The notes below the pieces were generated by a model. The model searched no databases and had not been told where the DNA came from. It saw only the letters and a program-made list of their open reading frames with translations. The translations under genes were made by a program, and so were the position numbers. 64,000 nucleotides of DNA, from the NCBI GenBank assembly GCA_900315305.1, contig OMYS01000014.1:1-64000 (forward strand), given 5' to 3'. Below, piece after piece: positions 35,176 through 44,916 of this stretch. Source of the DNA: an uncultured Eubacteriales bacterium. GTDB taxonomy: Bacteria > Bacillota > Clostridia > Lachnospirales > Lachnospiraceae. Position 1 is the stretch's first letter, and the number at the start of each line of letters is the position of its first letter.

Positions 35176-35628
35176 ATGAAGAATGCGAGACATGAACAGA
35201 TCCTGAAGCTGATCCGCGAGCATGATGTAGAGACGCAGGAGGAGCTCGCCGAGCTCCTGAACCGGTCCGGCTTTGCCGTGACGCAGGCGACGGTCTCGAG
35301 GGATATCCGCCAGCTGCAGCTGCACAAGACGGCAGGTCCGGACGGGCATTTCAGGTACAGCGCAAAAAATGCCGGGGACCCGGAGAACGCGCTGCGCTAC
35401 AGAAGAGTCCTCAGGGACGCATTTGTATCCATGGATGTGTCCAGCAATATTCTTGTCATTCACACAGTGTCCGGCATGGCCATGGCGGCCGCAGCCGCAC
35501 TTGATTCGCTGGACTGGTCCGAGCTTCTCGGATGTATTGCCGGGGACGACACGATCATCGCGGTGATCCGCTCCCCGGAGGACGCCGACGTGCTGCGCGG
35601 GAAGCTCGGGCAGATCATGAAGGAGTGA
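35176..35628 (+). CDS. argR: Arginine repressor ArgR
   Basis: ArgR binds arginine and controls arginine synthesis and breakdown. The 150-residue protein has an N-terminal winged helix (RHEQILKLIREHDVETQEEL, then VTQATVSRDIRQL) and a C-terminal arginine-binding and trimerisation domain ending GCIAGDDTIIAVIRSPEDA. Its place between nadK and recN is standard for Firmicutes, so the position says little about its targets; no arg genes are nearby. Confidence 0.95.
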   Translation: MKNARHEQILKLIREHDVETQEELAELLNRSGFAVTQATVSRDIRQLQLHKTAGPDGHFRYSAKNAGDPENALRYRRVLRDAFVSMDVSSNILVIHTVSGMAMAAAAALDSLDWSELLGCIAGDDTIIAVIRSPEDADVLRGKLGQIMKE

Positions 35629-35633
35629 GAGCT

Positions 35634-37319
35634 ATGCTGAGAAACCTTCACATCAGGAATCTGGCGCTGATCCGGGAGGTAGACGTCGATTTCACAGACG
35701 GACTGAATATCCTGACCGGAGAGACAGGTGCCGGAAAGTCTATCATTATCGATTCTATCGGGCTCGCGCTCGGCGGCAGATCCCAGAGAGATCTGGTCAG
35801 GCCCGGACAGATCGGACTGGCGGAGCTGGTTTTTGAGACGGACGACCAGGGCGTACTGGAGTCGGTCCGTGCAATGGATGTCGAGCCCGAAAACGGGGTG
35901 ATTCTCATTTCCCGGAAAATTCAGGACGGGCGGAGCACGATCCGCGTAAACGGGGAGACGAGAACGGCTGCCGAGGTGAGACGGCTCGCATCCTTTCTGA
36001 TCGACATTCACGGCCAGAGCGAGCATCAGAAGCTTCTCGCGAGCGATGTGCAGCTTGACCTTCTCGACCGCTACGGAAAAAAGACAATCGCACCGCTAAA
36101 GAAGCAGACGGCCACGGATTACGCGGAATACGCCGCGATCAAAAAGCAGCTCGGCGGCAGCCCGATGAGCGCGGAGGAGCGGGCGAGACGGGCCTCCTTC
36201 CTCGAGTTCGAGATTGGGGAGATCGATGACGCGGCTTTAAAGCCCGGCGAGGATGAGGAGATCGAGAAGACATACCGGAGGCTCCTCAATGCGAAGAAGA
36301 TCGCGGATGCAGCCGATGAGGTCCACGAGCTGACGGGATATGACGAGCAGACGGCAGCGGGAGAGCTGATCGGCCGCGCGCTGCGCAGAATGACACAGGT
36401 GGCCGAGTACGACGAGAGGCTTGGTCAGCTTCTCTCCCAGCTGTCTGATATCGACGGTCTTCTGAATGACTTCAACCGGGACCTGTCGGAATACGCGGAC
36501 GGTCTCAGCTTTGAGGCGGAGTCCTTCGTGGACACCGAGGAGCGGCTCAATACGATCAATCACCTGAAGCAGAAATACGGAGATTCTATCGAGGAGATTC
36601 TCGCGTCGCGCGATGCGAAGGCGAAGGAGCTGGAGGAGCTCCAGGACTATGAGGAGCGGAGAGCGCAGCTTGAGAAGAAGCTGGGAGAGGCTGAGAGGCG
36701 GCTGCGCCTTTCCTGTGATGCCCTCTCGGCGGAGCGCAGGAAATACGCGGAGATCTTCTCGGAGGAGGTCATAAGACAGCTCAAGGAGCTTAATTTTGCC
36801 CGGGCTGACTTCGGAATCGACTTCAAGGATGCGGGACGATATTCGGCAAATGGAGCGGATGCCATCGAGTTTACGATTGCGACGAACCCGGGAGAGCCGC
36901 GAAGATGCCTCCGGAACGTCGTCTCCGGCGGTGAGCTCTCGCGGATCATGCTCGCGATCCGGACGATTTTTGCCGATGCGGACGCAGTGGGGACTGTCAT
37001 TTTCGATGAAATTGATACCGGCATCAGCGGCCGCACAGCACAGAGAGCAGCCGAGAAGATGGCGGCGATCGCCAGAAGACAGCAGGTCCTGTGCATCACG
37101 CACCTTCCGCAGATCGCGGCCATGGCCGATGCGCACTACGGCATCACGAAGGATGTCTCGGAGACGGCGGCGATCACGAAGATTGAGTCTCTCTCTGATG
37201 AGGAGTCGGTCGAGGAGATCGCGCGGCTGATCGGCGGGGCCGAGATTACGGAAAATACGCTGAAGTCGGCGGCGGAAATGAAAGAGATGTGTCGACAATA
37301 TAAAAAGAATGCTCTATAA
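35634..37319 (+). CDS. recN: DNA repair protein RecN
   Basis: RecN is an SMC-like ATPase that acts at double-strand breaks. The 561-residue protein has the Walker A GETGAGKSIIID near residue 28, a long central coiled coil with LIDIHGQSEHQKLL before it, and near the C-terminus the signature VSGGELSRIMLAI and Walker B VIFDEIDTGISG. Start ATG 35634 was chosen over an upstream in-frame codon inside argR. The end of the gene contains a likely promoter for glgA (TATAAT at 37314-37319). Confidence 0.95.
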   Translation: MLRNLHIRNLALIREVDVDFTDGLNILTGETGAGKSIIIDSIGLALGGRSQRDLVRPGQIGLAELVFETDDQGVLESVRAMDVEPENGVILISRKIQDGRSTIRVNGETRTAAEVRRLASFLIDIHGQSEHQKLLASDVQLDLLDRYGKKTIAPLKKQTATDYAEYAAIKKQLGGSPMSAEERARRASFLEFEIGEIDDAALKPGEDEEIEKTYRRLLNAKKIADAADEVHELTGYDEQTAAGELIGRALRRMTQVAEYDERLGQLLSQLSDIDGLLNDFNRDLSEYADGLSFEAESFVDTEERLNTINHLKQKYGDSIEEILASRDAKAKELEELQDYEERRAQLEKKLGEAERRLRLSCDALSAERRKYAEIFSEEVIRQLKELNFARADFGIDFKDAGRYSANGADAIEFTIATNPGEPRRCLRNVVSGGELSRIMLAIRTIFADADAVGTVIFDEIDTGISGRTAQRAAEKMAAIARRQQVLCITHLPQIAAMADAHYGITKDVSETAAITKIESLSDEESVEEIARLIGGAEITENTLKSAAEMKEMCRQYKKNAL

Positions 37320-37378
37320 TAAAAGCAGTATTTCAGCATAATCACCAATGCTGAATCATAAGCGCGGAGGTTTTTGTT

Positions 37379-38821
37379 ATGAAGAAGATTCTGTTTGTGG
37401 CTTCAGAAGGAGTTCCGTTTATAAAGACCGGCGGACTGGCGGATGTTGTCGGTTCACTGCCCAAGGCTCTTGACAAGCGCTATTTTGACTGCAGAGCCGT
37501 CCTTCCCTATTATTCCTGCATGGCGCAGAAATGGAAGGATATGCTTGAGTACAAGACAAACTTCTACATGGATTTCAACTGGAACAGCTGCTACGTCGGC
37601 ATTTTCGAGTGCGAGTACGAGGGGATCAAGTTCTATTTCATTGATAATCAGGACTATTTCACCTGCGACAAGCCGTATGCGGGTATGCCCTGGGACCTCG
37701 GGAAGTTTGCATTTTTCAGCAAGGCAGCGCTCTCGATTCTGCCTACCATCGATTTCCGTCCGGATGTCATCCACTGCCATGACTGGCAGACGGGACTGGT
37801 TCCGGTCTACCTGAATGCGGATTTCCAGAATAACGAATTTTACCGCGGCATCAAGACGGTCATGACGATTCACAACCTGAAGTTCCAGGGTATCTGGGAC
37901 ATCAAGACAATCAAGAATATCGTCGGTCTGCCGGATTATTATTTCACACCGGACAAGCTGGAATATAAGAAGGACGCAAACCTGCTTAAGGGCGGCCTGG
38001 TCTACGCGGATGCAATTACGACGGTATCCAAGACCTATGCGGAGGAGATCAAGATGCCGTACTACGGCGAGGGCCTCGACGGTCTGATGCGCGCGAGAGC
38101 GCATGACTTGCGCGGTATTGTCAACGGCATTGACTACAAGACCTTTAATCCGGCTACGGATGAAGCGATCTACAACAAATACGATGCGAGGACCTTCCGC
38201 AAAGAGAAGGTTAAGAACAAGACGGCTCTCCAGGCCGACCTCGGACTGACGGTTGATCCGGACACGATGCTGATCGGAATTGTCTCTCGTCTGACCGACC
38301 AGAAGGGCTTCGACCTGATCGCCTACGTCATGGACGAAATGTGCCAGGATGCCATCCAGTTTGCTGTTCTCGGAACAGGAGACGAGAAATATGAGAATAT
38401 GTTCCGCCATTTCGCATGGAAGTATCCGGGAAAGGTATCGGCCCAGATCTACTACAATGAGGCACTGTCTCACAAGATCTACGCGGGCTCTGACGCCTTC
38501 CTGATGCCGTCCAAATTCGAGCCCTGCGGTCTGTCTCAGCTGATGTCGCTCCGGTACGGCACAATTCCGATAGTCCGTGAGACCGGCGGTCTGAAGGACA
38601 CGGTTGAGCCTTACAATGAGTTCGAGGGAACCGGAACAGGCTTCTCGTTCCAGAACTACAATGCGCATGAGATGATGGCGACTGTCCGCTATGCGGAGAA
38701 GGTGTACTACGACAACAGACGCGAGTGGAACAAGATGATCGACCGCGCGATGGCGGCGGATTTCTCCTGGGAGGCATCCGCTCTGCAGTATCAGGAGCTC
38801 TATGACTGGCTGATCGGCTGA
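37379..38821 (+). CDS. glgA: Glycogen synthase
   Basis: GlgA extends glycogen from ADP-glucose. The 480-residue GT5 enzyme has the N-terminal KTGGLADVVGSLPKAL (KTGGL binds ADP-glucose), HCHDWQTGLVPVYL, and the C-terminal DAFLMPSKFEPCGLSQL and RETGGLKDTVEPY. GGAGG lies upstream of ATG 37379. A small inverted repeat (TCAGCAT / ATGCTGA, 37333-37354) lies in its leader. No other glg synthesis gene is next to it; the non-catalytic GH13 protein at 22237 could act on the same polymer. Confidence 0.95.
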   Translation: MKKILFVASEGVPFIKTGGLADVVGSLPKALDKRYFDCRAVLPYYSCMAQKWKDMLEYKTNFYMDFNWNSCYVGIFECEYEGIKFYFIDNQDYFTCDKPYAGMPWDLGKFAFFSKAALSILPTIDFRPDVIHCHDWQTGLVPVYLNADFQNNEFYRGIKTVMTIHNLKFQGIWDIKTIKNIVGLPDYYFTPDKLEYKKDANLLKGGLVYADAITTVSKTYAEEIKMPYYGEGLDGLMRARAHDLRGIVNGIDYKTFNPATDEAIYNKYDARTFRKEKVKNKTALQADLGLTVDPDTMLIGIVSRLTDQKGFDLIAYVMDEMCQDAIQFAVLGTGDEKYENMFRHFAWKYPGKVSAQIYYNEALSHKIYAGSDAFLMPSKFEPCGLSQLMSLRYGTIPIVRETGGLKDTVEPYNEFEGTGTGFSFQNYNAHEMMATVRYAEKVYYDNRREWNKMIDRAMAADFSWEASALQYQELYDWLIG

Positions 38822-38851
38822 TGAGACCTGCAGTCTGACATATGATTTTAA

Positions 38852-38889
38852 CGAAGCTGATTCATTCCTTCGGGAATGGACCAGCTTCG
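38852..38889 (+). other. Hairpin after glgA
   Basis: CGAAGCTG and CATTCC pair with GGAATG and CAGCTTCG around a TTCG loop, with small mismatches. There is no good T-run after it, so it may be a weak terminator or an mRNA-stabilising structure. Confidence 0.55.
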
Positions 38890-38989
38890 ATTCATCTTCG
38901 GGCAATGATAAGATTGTGCAATTTGTAATGCTTCAGCACTACTCAGAAAACTAAGCTTTCCGCCGACCTGTCCCCGGTGGAATTTCCTG

Positions 38990-39043
38990 TTGACAGAACA
39001 CTTGTTTTATAGTAATCTGTAAAGAGCAACGAACGAACGTTCG
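38990..39043 (+). promoter_or_regulatory. recA promoter with SOS (LexA) box
   Basis: TTGACA (38990-38995) and TAATCT (39013-39018) are 17 bases apart. Downstream, CGAACGAACGTTCG (39030-39043) is a perfect match to the Gram-positive LexA operator CGAAC-N4-GTTCG. LexA bound here would block early transcription of recA. It is the only such box noticed in the window. Confidence 0.88.
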
Positions 39044-39064
39044 CGAAAAAGTGAGGAGAAAACA

Positions 39065-40156
39065 TTGGCAAAGAAGAATACAGAAGATCTGCAGAAGCTG
39101 CAGGGAGAGAAGGAGAAGGCCCTTGAGGCCGCAATCGGTCACATTGAGAAGGAGTTCGGCAAGGGCGCAGTCATGAAGCTTGGTGACGCGACCGCCAATA
39201 TGAACATTGAGGCGGTGCCGACAGGCTCGCTGTCCCTCGACATCGCGCTCGGTGTCGGAGGAGTTCCGAAGGGAAGAATCATTGAGATCTACGGGCCGGA
39301 GTCAAGCGGAAAGACGACAGTCGCGCTCCACATGGTTGCGGAGGTTCAGAAGAGGGGCGGCATAGCGGGCTTTATCGACGCGGAGCACGCGCTCGATCCC
39401 GTCTACGCGAAGAATATCGGTGTCGATATCGACAACCTGTATATTTCCCAGCCGGATTCCGGCGAGCAGGCCCTCGAGATCTGTGAGACGATGGTCCGCT
39501 CGGGCGCGGTCGATATCATTGTCGTTGACTCTGTGGCGGCTCTGACGCCCCAGGCGGAAATTGACGGTGAGATGGGAGACTCCCACGTCGGTCTCCAGGC
39601 GAGACTGATGAGCCAGGCGCTCCGCAAGCTGACGTCGAGCGTGAGCAAGACCAAGTGCATCGTCATCTTTATCAATCAGCTCCGTGAGAAGATCGGCGTC
39701 ATGTTCGGCAATCCGGAGACGACGACAGGCGGCCGGGCGCTTAAATTCTACGCGTCTGTCCGCATGGACGTGAGACGTGTGGAGACGCTGAAGGCCGGCG
39801 GCGAAGTAATCGGAAACCGCACGAGAATCAAGATTGTAAAGAACAAGGTGGCTCCGCCGTTCAAGGAAGCTCAGTTTGACATCATGTTCGGAAAGGGCAT
39901 CTCGCGCTCCGGCGATATCCTCGATCTCGCTGTCGAGAATAATATCATCGACAAGAGCGGCGCATGGTTTGCATACCATGATGAGAAGATCGGTCAGGGC
40001 CGTGAGAACGCGAAGGCGTATCTGGAGAGCCATCCTGACATCATGCAGGAGGTCGAGCAGCAGGTGCGCGGCGCGTACGGCCTTCCGGTTGATGAGACCG
40101 TTCCGGCCCCGGCAAAGCAGGAGGAAGATGATCCTTCTCTTGTGACAGAGAGCTGA
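39065..40156 (+). CDS. recA: Recombinase RecA
   Basis: RecA forms filaments on single-stranded DNA, drives strand exchange and stimulates LexA cleavage. The 363-residue protein starts at TTG 39065 after GTGAGGAG and has the Walker [10 protein letters not shown] (about residue 77), the Walker B-like [12 protein letters not shown], the L2-adjacent [20 protein letters not shown] and [12 protein letters not shown]. An SOS box precedes it and recX follows after one base, the normal pairing. Confidence 0.97.
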   Translation: MAKKNTEDLQKLQGEKEKALEAAIGHIEKEFGKGAVMKLGDATANMNIEAVPTGSLSLDIALGVGGVPKGRIIEIYGPESSGKTTVALHMVAEVQKRGGIAGFIDAEHALDPVYAKNIGVDIDNLYISQPDSGEQALEICETMVRSGAVDIIVVDSVAALTPQAEIDGEMGDSHVGLQARLMSQALRKLTSSVSKTKCIVIFINQLREKIGVMFGNPETTTGGRALKFYASVRMDVRRVETLKAGGEVIGNRTRIKIVKNKVAPPFKEAQFDIMFGKGISRSGDILDLAVENNIIDKSGAWFAYHDEKIGQGRENAKAYLESHPDIMQEVEQQVRGAYGLPVDETVPAPAKQEEDDPSLVTES

Positions 40157-40157
40157 C

Positions 40158-40925
40158 ATGCGAAGTGAAGCTGAGAATCCGGGAGAGGGGCAGAAGCCCG
40201 AGGTAAAAGCCGGGAAGCGGCCGGCCCTCTCCTGGGGGAAAGACATCAGTGAGCTGATGAAGACTGCTCATTTTCCGGATGAGGAGAGGCCGGAGCAGGG
40301 CGGAGAGAAGAATGATGCGGAGCGCTTTCCGAGGATACACCGGCATGAGAACGGCCGGACGGCCGGACGGCACACAGATCTGCCGTTATCCGAATCGGAG
40401 AATGCGGATGATGGCGGCAGCGATGCTGCTTCCCGGAGCGATACGGACGAGATCAGGCGCGCAAGACAGAAGGCCCTCGATCTTCTGACTGATATGGACC
40501 GGACGGAGGCGCAGCTCAGGGAGAAGCTTCGCAGAAAGGAGTTTTCTTCCGGAGCAGTGGATGATGCCATAGCCTATGTGAAGCGGTTCGGCTATATCAA
40601 TGACACGCATTATGCGGACCATTACCTGGAGGTCTATCGCGATAGGAAGAGCAGGCGGAGAATTCTGTATGACCTGCAGAAGAAGGGGCTTTCAAAGGAG
40701 GTTATTGACGGCGCCTTCGAGAAGGCAGGCTGGTATGATGAGCGGCCCCTCATCCGGGAGCTGGCTGAGAAGAAGGCGAAAACACTGGACCTCGGCGATC
40801 CGAAGGACTTACGAAGGCTTGCGTCTTATCTCGGGAGACTCGGCTTCTCCGGACAGGATATCTATGCTGTGCTGGATGAGATGCGACGGGAGGATCACAG
40901 TTCACACGCTATCAGACCTTGGTAA
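40158..40925 (+). CDS. recX: RecX regulator of RecA, C-terminus replaced by repeat sequence
   Basis: RecX modulates RecA filaments. The 255-residue protein has a non-conserved, charged N-terminal extension of about 95 residues, then the tandem three-helix repeats: KALDLLTDMDRTEAQLREKL, then AIAYVKRFGYINDTHYAD and LGRLGFSGQDIYAVLDEM. The final residues SSHAIRPW and the stop are encoded by an R1 repeat that begins about base 40898. The RecX core seems complete, so the insertion probably only changed the tail. Confidence 0.88.
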   Translation: MRSEAENPGEGQKPEVKAGKRPALSWGKDISELMKTAHFPDEERPEQGGEKNDAERFPRIHRHENGRTAGRHTDLPLSESENADDGGSDAASRSDTDEIRRARQKALDLLTDMDRTEAQLREKLRRKEFSSGAVDDAIAYVKRFGYINDTHYADHYLEVYRDRKSRRRILYDLQKKGLSKEVIDGAFEKAGWYDERPLIRELAEKKAKTLDLGDPKDLRRLASYLGRLGFSGQDIYAVLDEMRREDHSSHAIRPW

Positions 40926-41029
40926 GCGATCAGCGATATCAGGAGCGGTGAGGGCGTTATACGGAGGAGTCCGAAGATCACCCCGAGGAGCTGTAAGCGA
41001 CGAGGGGAAGCTGAGGAGGACGGAGTCTA
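40898..41029 (+). repeat. R1 element, inserted in the 3' end of recX
   Basis: From CAGTTCACACGCTATCAGACC onward this matches the left arm of the full R1 copy (43007 onward), with GCGATATCAGGAGCGGTGAG and ACGGAGGAGTCCGAAGATCA nearly identical. The central hairpin differs (CCCCGAGGAGCT...AGGGG). The right arm ends after GGAGGACGGAGTCT; the outer part is missing. It supplies the end of the recX reading frame. Confidence 0.8.
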
Positions 41030-41156
41030 CACGGGCGGGAAGAGAGTGAGCGGCAGCATGGAATGTTGCCTTGACAGTTCTGCCGAAAACCGATATAGTT
41101 AAGAAGTTGTATATTGTGTAAAATTGTACAATGAAAACTAAATAAGGAGGTGCTCC

Positions 41157-42737
41157 ATGATCGCAGTAATAATTGTGCTCGTGGTCCTCTTAGCTGTCTC
41201 TCTTCCTCTCACCTGGAAGCTTGCAATTGCGAAGAAAAATAAAGAAGATGAAGAACTGCTGAATTCCAAAAAGAATCAGGCGCAGCACTACATCGATAAC
41301 GCAATCGCCGAAGGGAACAGACAGAAACAGGAAAAGATTGCCGAAGGGCAGAGAAAGGCTGATGACATTGTTCTGAAAGCGAGAGAAAAGGCACTCGCGG
41401 CAAGAAACAGTGTCGAGGATGAAGTCAAGGAGAGACGGGCGGAGATTTCCAAGCAGGAACGGCGCGTGCAGTCCAAGGAAGATACACTGGACCGCAAGAC
41501 CGAGGCGATGGAAAGACGCGAGGCGGACTACACTGCAAAAGAGGCGGAGCTGAAAAAGAAGCAGAAGAAGATTGATCTGCTCCATGATCAGCAGGTTGAA
41601 GAGCTGGAACGGATTTCCGGAATGACATCCGAGGAGGCTAAGCAGACACTTCTCAAGTCCGTACAGGACGATGTGAAGATCGATGTTGCCAAGATGTACC
41701 GGGAGCTTGTTGAGCAGGCAAAGAATGATGCTGACAAGAAGGCGAGAGAGATCGTCGTCAATTCGATTCAGCGCTGTGCCGTTGATCATGTCGCGGAGTC
41801 AACGATTTCTGTCGTTCAGCTTCCGAACGATGAGATGAAGGGACGCATTATCGGCCGTGAGGGCAGAAACATCCGGACGCTCGAAACGCTGACAGGTGTA
41901 GACCTGATCATCGACGATACGCCGGAGGCAGTTGTTCTGTCTGCCTTTGATCCGATTCGCAGAGAGGTAGCCAGAATTGCTCTTGAGAAGCTGATTGTCG
42001 ATGGACGAATTCATCCGGCGAGAATCGAGGAGATGGTTGAGAAGGCGAAGAAGGAGGTCGAGACACAGATCCGTGAGGATGGTGAGCAGGCCGCGTTCGA
42101 AGTCGGAGTTCACAACCTGCATCCGGAACTGATTAAGCTTCTCGGAAGAATGAAGTTCCGTACGTCGTATGGACAGAATGCATTGAAGCATTCCGTTGAG
42201 GTCGCTGAGCTCGCCGGTCTTATGGCGGGTGAATGCGGATGCGATGTCAGAATGGCCAAGCGGGCCGGTCTTCTTCATGATATCGGCAAGTCGATCGATC
42301 ATGAGGTGGAAGGATCTCATGTTCAGATCGGTGCAGATCTCTGCAGGAAGTACAAGGAGAGTCCGATTGTCATCAATACCGTTGAGAGCCATCACGGGGA
42401 TGTGGAGCCGACGTCACTGATTGCGTGCCTGGTACAGGCAGCTGACGCAATTTCAGCATCTCGCCCGGGAGCCCGCCGCGAGACACTGGATAATTACACG
42501 AACCGCCTGAAGCAGCTTGAGGATATTGCAGGAAGCTTCAAGGGCGTGGACAAGTGTTTTGCGATTCAGGCCGGCCGCGAAGTTCGGGTTATGGTTATAC
42601 CGGAACAGGTCAGCGACGCCAACATGGTGCTTCTCGCACGGGACATTGCCAAGAGAATTGAGGATGAGCTCGAGTATCCGGGCCAGATCAAGGTCAATGT
42701 GATCCGGGAGAGCAGAGCAACCGATTACGCGAAGTGA
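41157..42737 (+). CDS. rny: Ribonuclease Y
   Basis: RNase Y is the membrane-bound endonuclease that starts mRNA decay in many Firmicutes. The 526-residue protein has an N-terminal membrane helix ([17 protein letters not shown]), a long coiled coil (about residues 30-190), a KH domain with [15 protein letters not shown], and an HD domain with [12 protein letters not shown] (about residue 373) and ESHHGDVEP. Length is normal. An AAGGAGG site precedes the ATG. A strong terminator follows. Confidence 0.97.
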   Translation: MIAVIIVLVVLLAVSLPLTWKLAIAKKNKEDEELLNSKKNQAQHYIDNAIAEGNRQKQEKIAEGQRKADDIVLKAREKALAARNSVEDEVKERRAEISKQERRVQSKEDTLDRKTEAMERREADYTAKEAELKKKQKKIDLLHDQQVEELERISGMTSEEAKQTLLKSVQDDVKIDVAKMYRELVEQAKNDADKKAREIVVNSIQRCAVDHVAESTISVVQLPNDEMKGRIIGREGRNIRTLETLTGVDLIIDDTPEAVVLSAFDPIRREVARIALEKLIVDGRIHPARIEEMVEKAKKEVETQIREDGEQAAFEVGVHNLHPELIKLLGRMKFRTSYGQNALKHSVEVAELAGLMAGECGCDVRMAKRAGLLHDIGKSIDHEVEGSHVQIGADLCRKYKESPIVINTVESHHGDVEPTSLIACLVQAADAISASRPGARRETLDNYTNRLKQLEDIAGSFKGVDKCFAIQAGREVRVMVIPEQVSDANMVLLARDIAKRIEDELEYPGQIKVNVIRESRATDYAK

Positions 42738-42746
42738 TATCAGACG

Positions 42747-42788
42747 AAGCCGCAGAAACATGGTTTTTCATGTTTCTGCGGCTTTTTT
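42747..42788 (+). terminator. Rho-independent terminator of rny
   Basis: AAGCCGCAGAAACATG pairs perfectly with CATGTTTCTGCGGCTT over a 6-base loop and is followed by six or seven T. The R2 element begins at the last T. Confidence 0.92.
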
Positions 42789-42970
42789 AGTGTATAAGTC
42801 CCGGTCACAGTGCACAGGCCGCGGCGTGCTTGCACGCCGGCGGATCAGTGCACTAGCGACGACAACAGGTATGAGCATGGAATGACGCGTAAGCGGCATG
42901 GAAATGCGAATACCTGTAGGATTGCAGGAGCTGCGAAGCAGCGGAGCAATCCGCAGGGACTTATACACTA
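42788..42970 (+). repeat. R2 palindromic element, 183 bp, full copy
   Basis: The ends are a 15-bp perfect inverted repeat: TAGTGTATAAGTCCC (42788-42802) and its complement (42956-42970). Internally CAGGTATGAGCATG and GCGAATACCTG form a second inverted pair. It matches 494-669 in the opposite orientation. No gene fits. The gap 42738-43302 holds the rny terminator, this element, the R1 element at 43002 and the Rrf2 gene leader. Confidence 0.82.
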
Positions 42971-43001
42971 AAGTCGTCCCGGTCGCAGTGCAATGGGCAC
43001 T

Positions 43002-43199
43002 GTTACAGTTCACATGCCACCAGACCTCGGTGAACGGTCAGCGATATCAGGAGCGGTGAGGGCGTTATACGGAGGAGTCCGAAGATCACCCTTCGCCGCT
43101 GCGTCAGCGGCGAAGGGAAGCTGAGGAGGACGGAGTCTGCCCGATACCGCCCTGATATTCGCGACCGCATGCGACTTTGGATGGCGTGTGAACTGTAAC
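43002..43199 (+). repeat. R1 palindromic element, 198 bp, full copy
   Basis: The ends are near-perfect 21-base inverted repeats (GTTACAGTTCACATGCCACC at left; complement of GGATGGCGTGTGAACTGTAAC at right). The two arms remain similar in inverse along most of their length, and the centre is a perfect hairpin, CTTCGCCGCT-GCGTC-AGCGGCGAAG (43091-43115). Five partial copies are at 9445, 17740, 22049, 40898 and 55269. It has no gene and would fold into one long hairpin, as MITE-like or REP/BIME-like elements do. Confidence 0.85.
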
Positions 43200-43302
43200 A
43201 ACAGGTGTGAGCATATGGATGTTTGACATTGTTTCAGTTCCGTGGTACTCTCTCAGAAAGAAAATGTACTAAAACAGTCGGACTTTTTTAGAAAGGATCT
43301 GC

Positions 43303-43764
43303 ATGAAATTATCGACGAAGGGAAGATATGGCCTGCGGGCTATGCTTGATCTTGCCATTAACAGCGAAAATGAAGATGCTGTCTGCATCCAGAGCATTTC
43401 TGAGAGGCAGAATATATCCGAGAGCTATCTGGAGCAGCTGGTCAGGAAACTGAGAACAGCCGGACTTGTAAAGAGTGTGCGCGGAGCCGGAGGAGGATAC
43501 CGCCTGGCAAAGCCTGCTGATCAGATCTCTGTCGGAGACGTCCTGCGCGCCCTTGAGGGAAGCATTGAGGCTGTCACCTGCGGTGCGCCGGGAGAAGACG
43601 GACACTGTGAGCAGATGGATGTCTGCGTCACGAGGCTTGTGTGGGACCGGGTTAACAAGGCGATTGAGGAGTCGGTTGACTCGATCATGCTAAGCCAGCT
43701 CGTGGAGGAGAGCCGACGGAAGAATTCCGCGGCCCAGATGGACACAAAGGAGTGTGTCAATTGA
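43303..43764 (+). CDS. Rrf2/IscR-type transcriptional regulator
   Basis: The 153-residue protein has the Rrf2 winged helix (MKLSTKGRYGLRAMLDLA, then ISESYLEQLVRKLRTAGLV and RGAGGGYRLAKP) and three Cys in TCGAPGEDGHCEQMDVC that can bind an Fe-S cluster. It directly precedes a cysteine desulfurase gene, so it probably senses Fe-S status and controls this operon, as IscR does. The start has an AAAGGATC site. Confidence 0.93.
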   Translation: MKLSTKGRYGLRAMLDLAINSENEDAVCIQSISERQNISESYLEQLVRKLRTAGLVKSVRGAGGGYRLAKPADQISVGDVLRALEGSIEAVTCGAPGEDGHCEQMDVCVTRLVWDRVNKAIEESVDSIMLSQLVEESRRKNSAAQMDTKECVN

Positions 43765-44891
43765 TTTACCTTGACAATGCGGCGACAACGCGCCCGGAGG
43801 AGAGTGTTGTGCGCGTCATGGAGGAAAGCTTAAGAGACGAGTACGGAAATCCATCCTCCGTCTATCGGGCGGGAGCCGCGGCGAGAAGCCTCGTCGACCG
43901 CTCAAGAGACGCCGTCGCGCGCCTCGCCGGGGCGTTAAGTGATGAAATCTATTTTACATCGGGCGGAAGCGAGGCTGACAACTGGGCGCTTACAGCGGCA
44001 TACGAGGCATCTGGAAATCCGCACGCGCATATCATCACGACGGCAATTGAGCACCACGCGGTCCTTCGAACCTGCGATTATCTGAAGAAGCGGGGCGCGG
44101 AGCTCACGATTCTCGAGCCGGATTCTGAGGGCAGGATCTCTGCGGAGAGTGTGGAGCGTGCCATAAGGCCTGAGACTGTGCTCATTTCCGTGATGACTGC
44201 CAATAATGAAATCGGGACGATCGAGCCCGTCGGAGAGATCGGGGACGTGGCGCGCCGGCACGGGATTCTGTTTCACACGGATGCGGTCCAGGCATTCGGC
44301 CATATCCCTGTCGATGTCCGGAAAATGAACATCGACATGATGAGCGTATCTGCCCATAAATTCGGCGGACCGAAGGGCGTGGGCATGCTGTTTATTCGCA
44401 GGGGCGTCAGAATCGGGAGCTTCATCCGCGGGGGAGCGCAGGAGCGCGGACGCCGCGCCGGAACGGAAAATGTTCCGGGCATCGCAGGCTTTGGCGAGGC
44501 CGCCGGCCTTGCATGTTCGGGCATGGAGAAGTATGCCTCGGAGGAAAAGGAACTCCGCGACTATGGAATCGGCCTGATTCACAGCCTGATTCCGGATGCG
44601 GAGATCAATGGCGATCTTACGGAGCGGCTGCCCGGAAATATCAGCGTGACCATTCCCGGCATGGACGGCGCTCTTGCCGTGATGATGATGGACAGGAGAG
44701 GAATTGCCGTGTCGAGCGGCTCGGCCTGCTCCTCCGGCTCGACGGACCCGTCCCATGTCATGAAGGCGATCGGCCGCTCTGACCGCCAGGCACTCGGAAC
44801 GGTCCGGATTTCTCTGTCGCATCATAACACAAGGGAAGAAATCGAGACTGCGGTGAAAATTCTTGCAGATGTGGCGGATACTCTCCGATAA
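43761..44891 (+). CDS. Cysteine desulfurase (NifS/IscS family)
   Basis: The enzyme removes sulfur from cysteine for Fe-S clusters or thio-modified tRNA. The 376-residue protein has MIYLDNAATTRP at the N-terminus, the PLP lysine in SAHKFGGPKG (about Lys200), and the active Cys in SSGSACSSGS (about Cys323). Start TTG 43761 overlaps the regulator's stop and sits eight bases after AAGGAG; GTG 43752 would be too close to that site. mnmA, which needs this sulfur, follows 184 bases later. No iscU gene is present here. Confidence 0.93.
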   Translation: MIYLDNAATTRPEESVVRVMEESLRDEYGNPSSVYRAGAAARSLVDRSRDAVARLAGALSDEIYFTSGGSEADNWALTAAYEASGNPHAHIITTAIEHHAVLRTCDYLKKRGAELTILEPDSEGRISAESVERAIRPETVLISVMTANNEIGTIEPVGEIGDVARRHGILFHTDAVQAFGHIPVDVRKMNIDMMSVSAHKFGGPKGVGMLFIRRGVRIGSFIRGGAQERGRRAGTENVPGIAGFGEAAGLACSGMEKYASEEKELRDYGIGLIHSLIPDAEINGDLTERLPGNISVTIPGMDGALAVMMMDRRGIAVSSGSACSSGSTDPSHVMKAIGRSDRQALGTVRISLSHHNTREEIETAVKILADVADTLR

Positions 44892-44916
44892 GAGCGGCTG
44901 AAAAGCTGCTTTAACA

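Noticed and set aside
42788-43199. CRISPR-like repeat array
   Set aside because: Repeats are palindromic elements of different families, without regular short spacing or spacers, and no cas genes are present.
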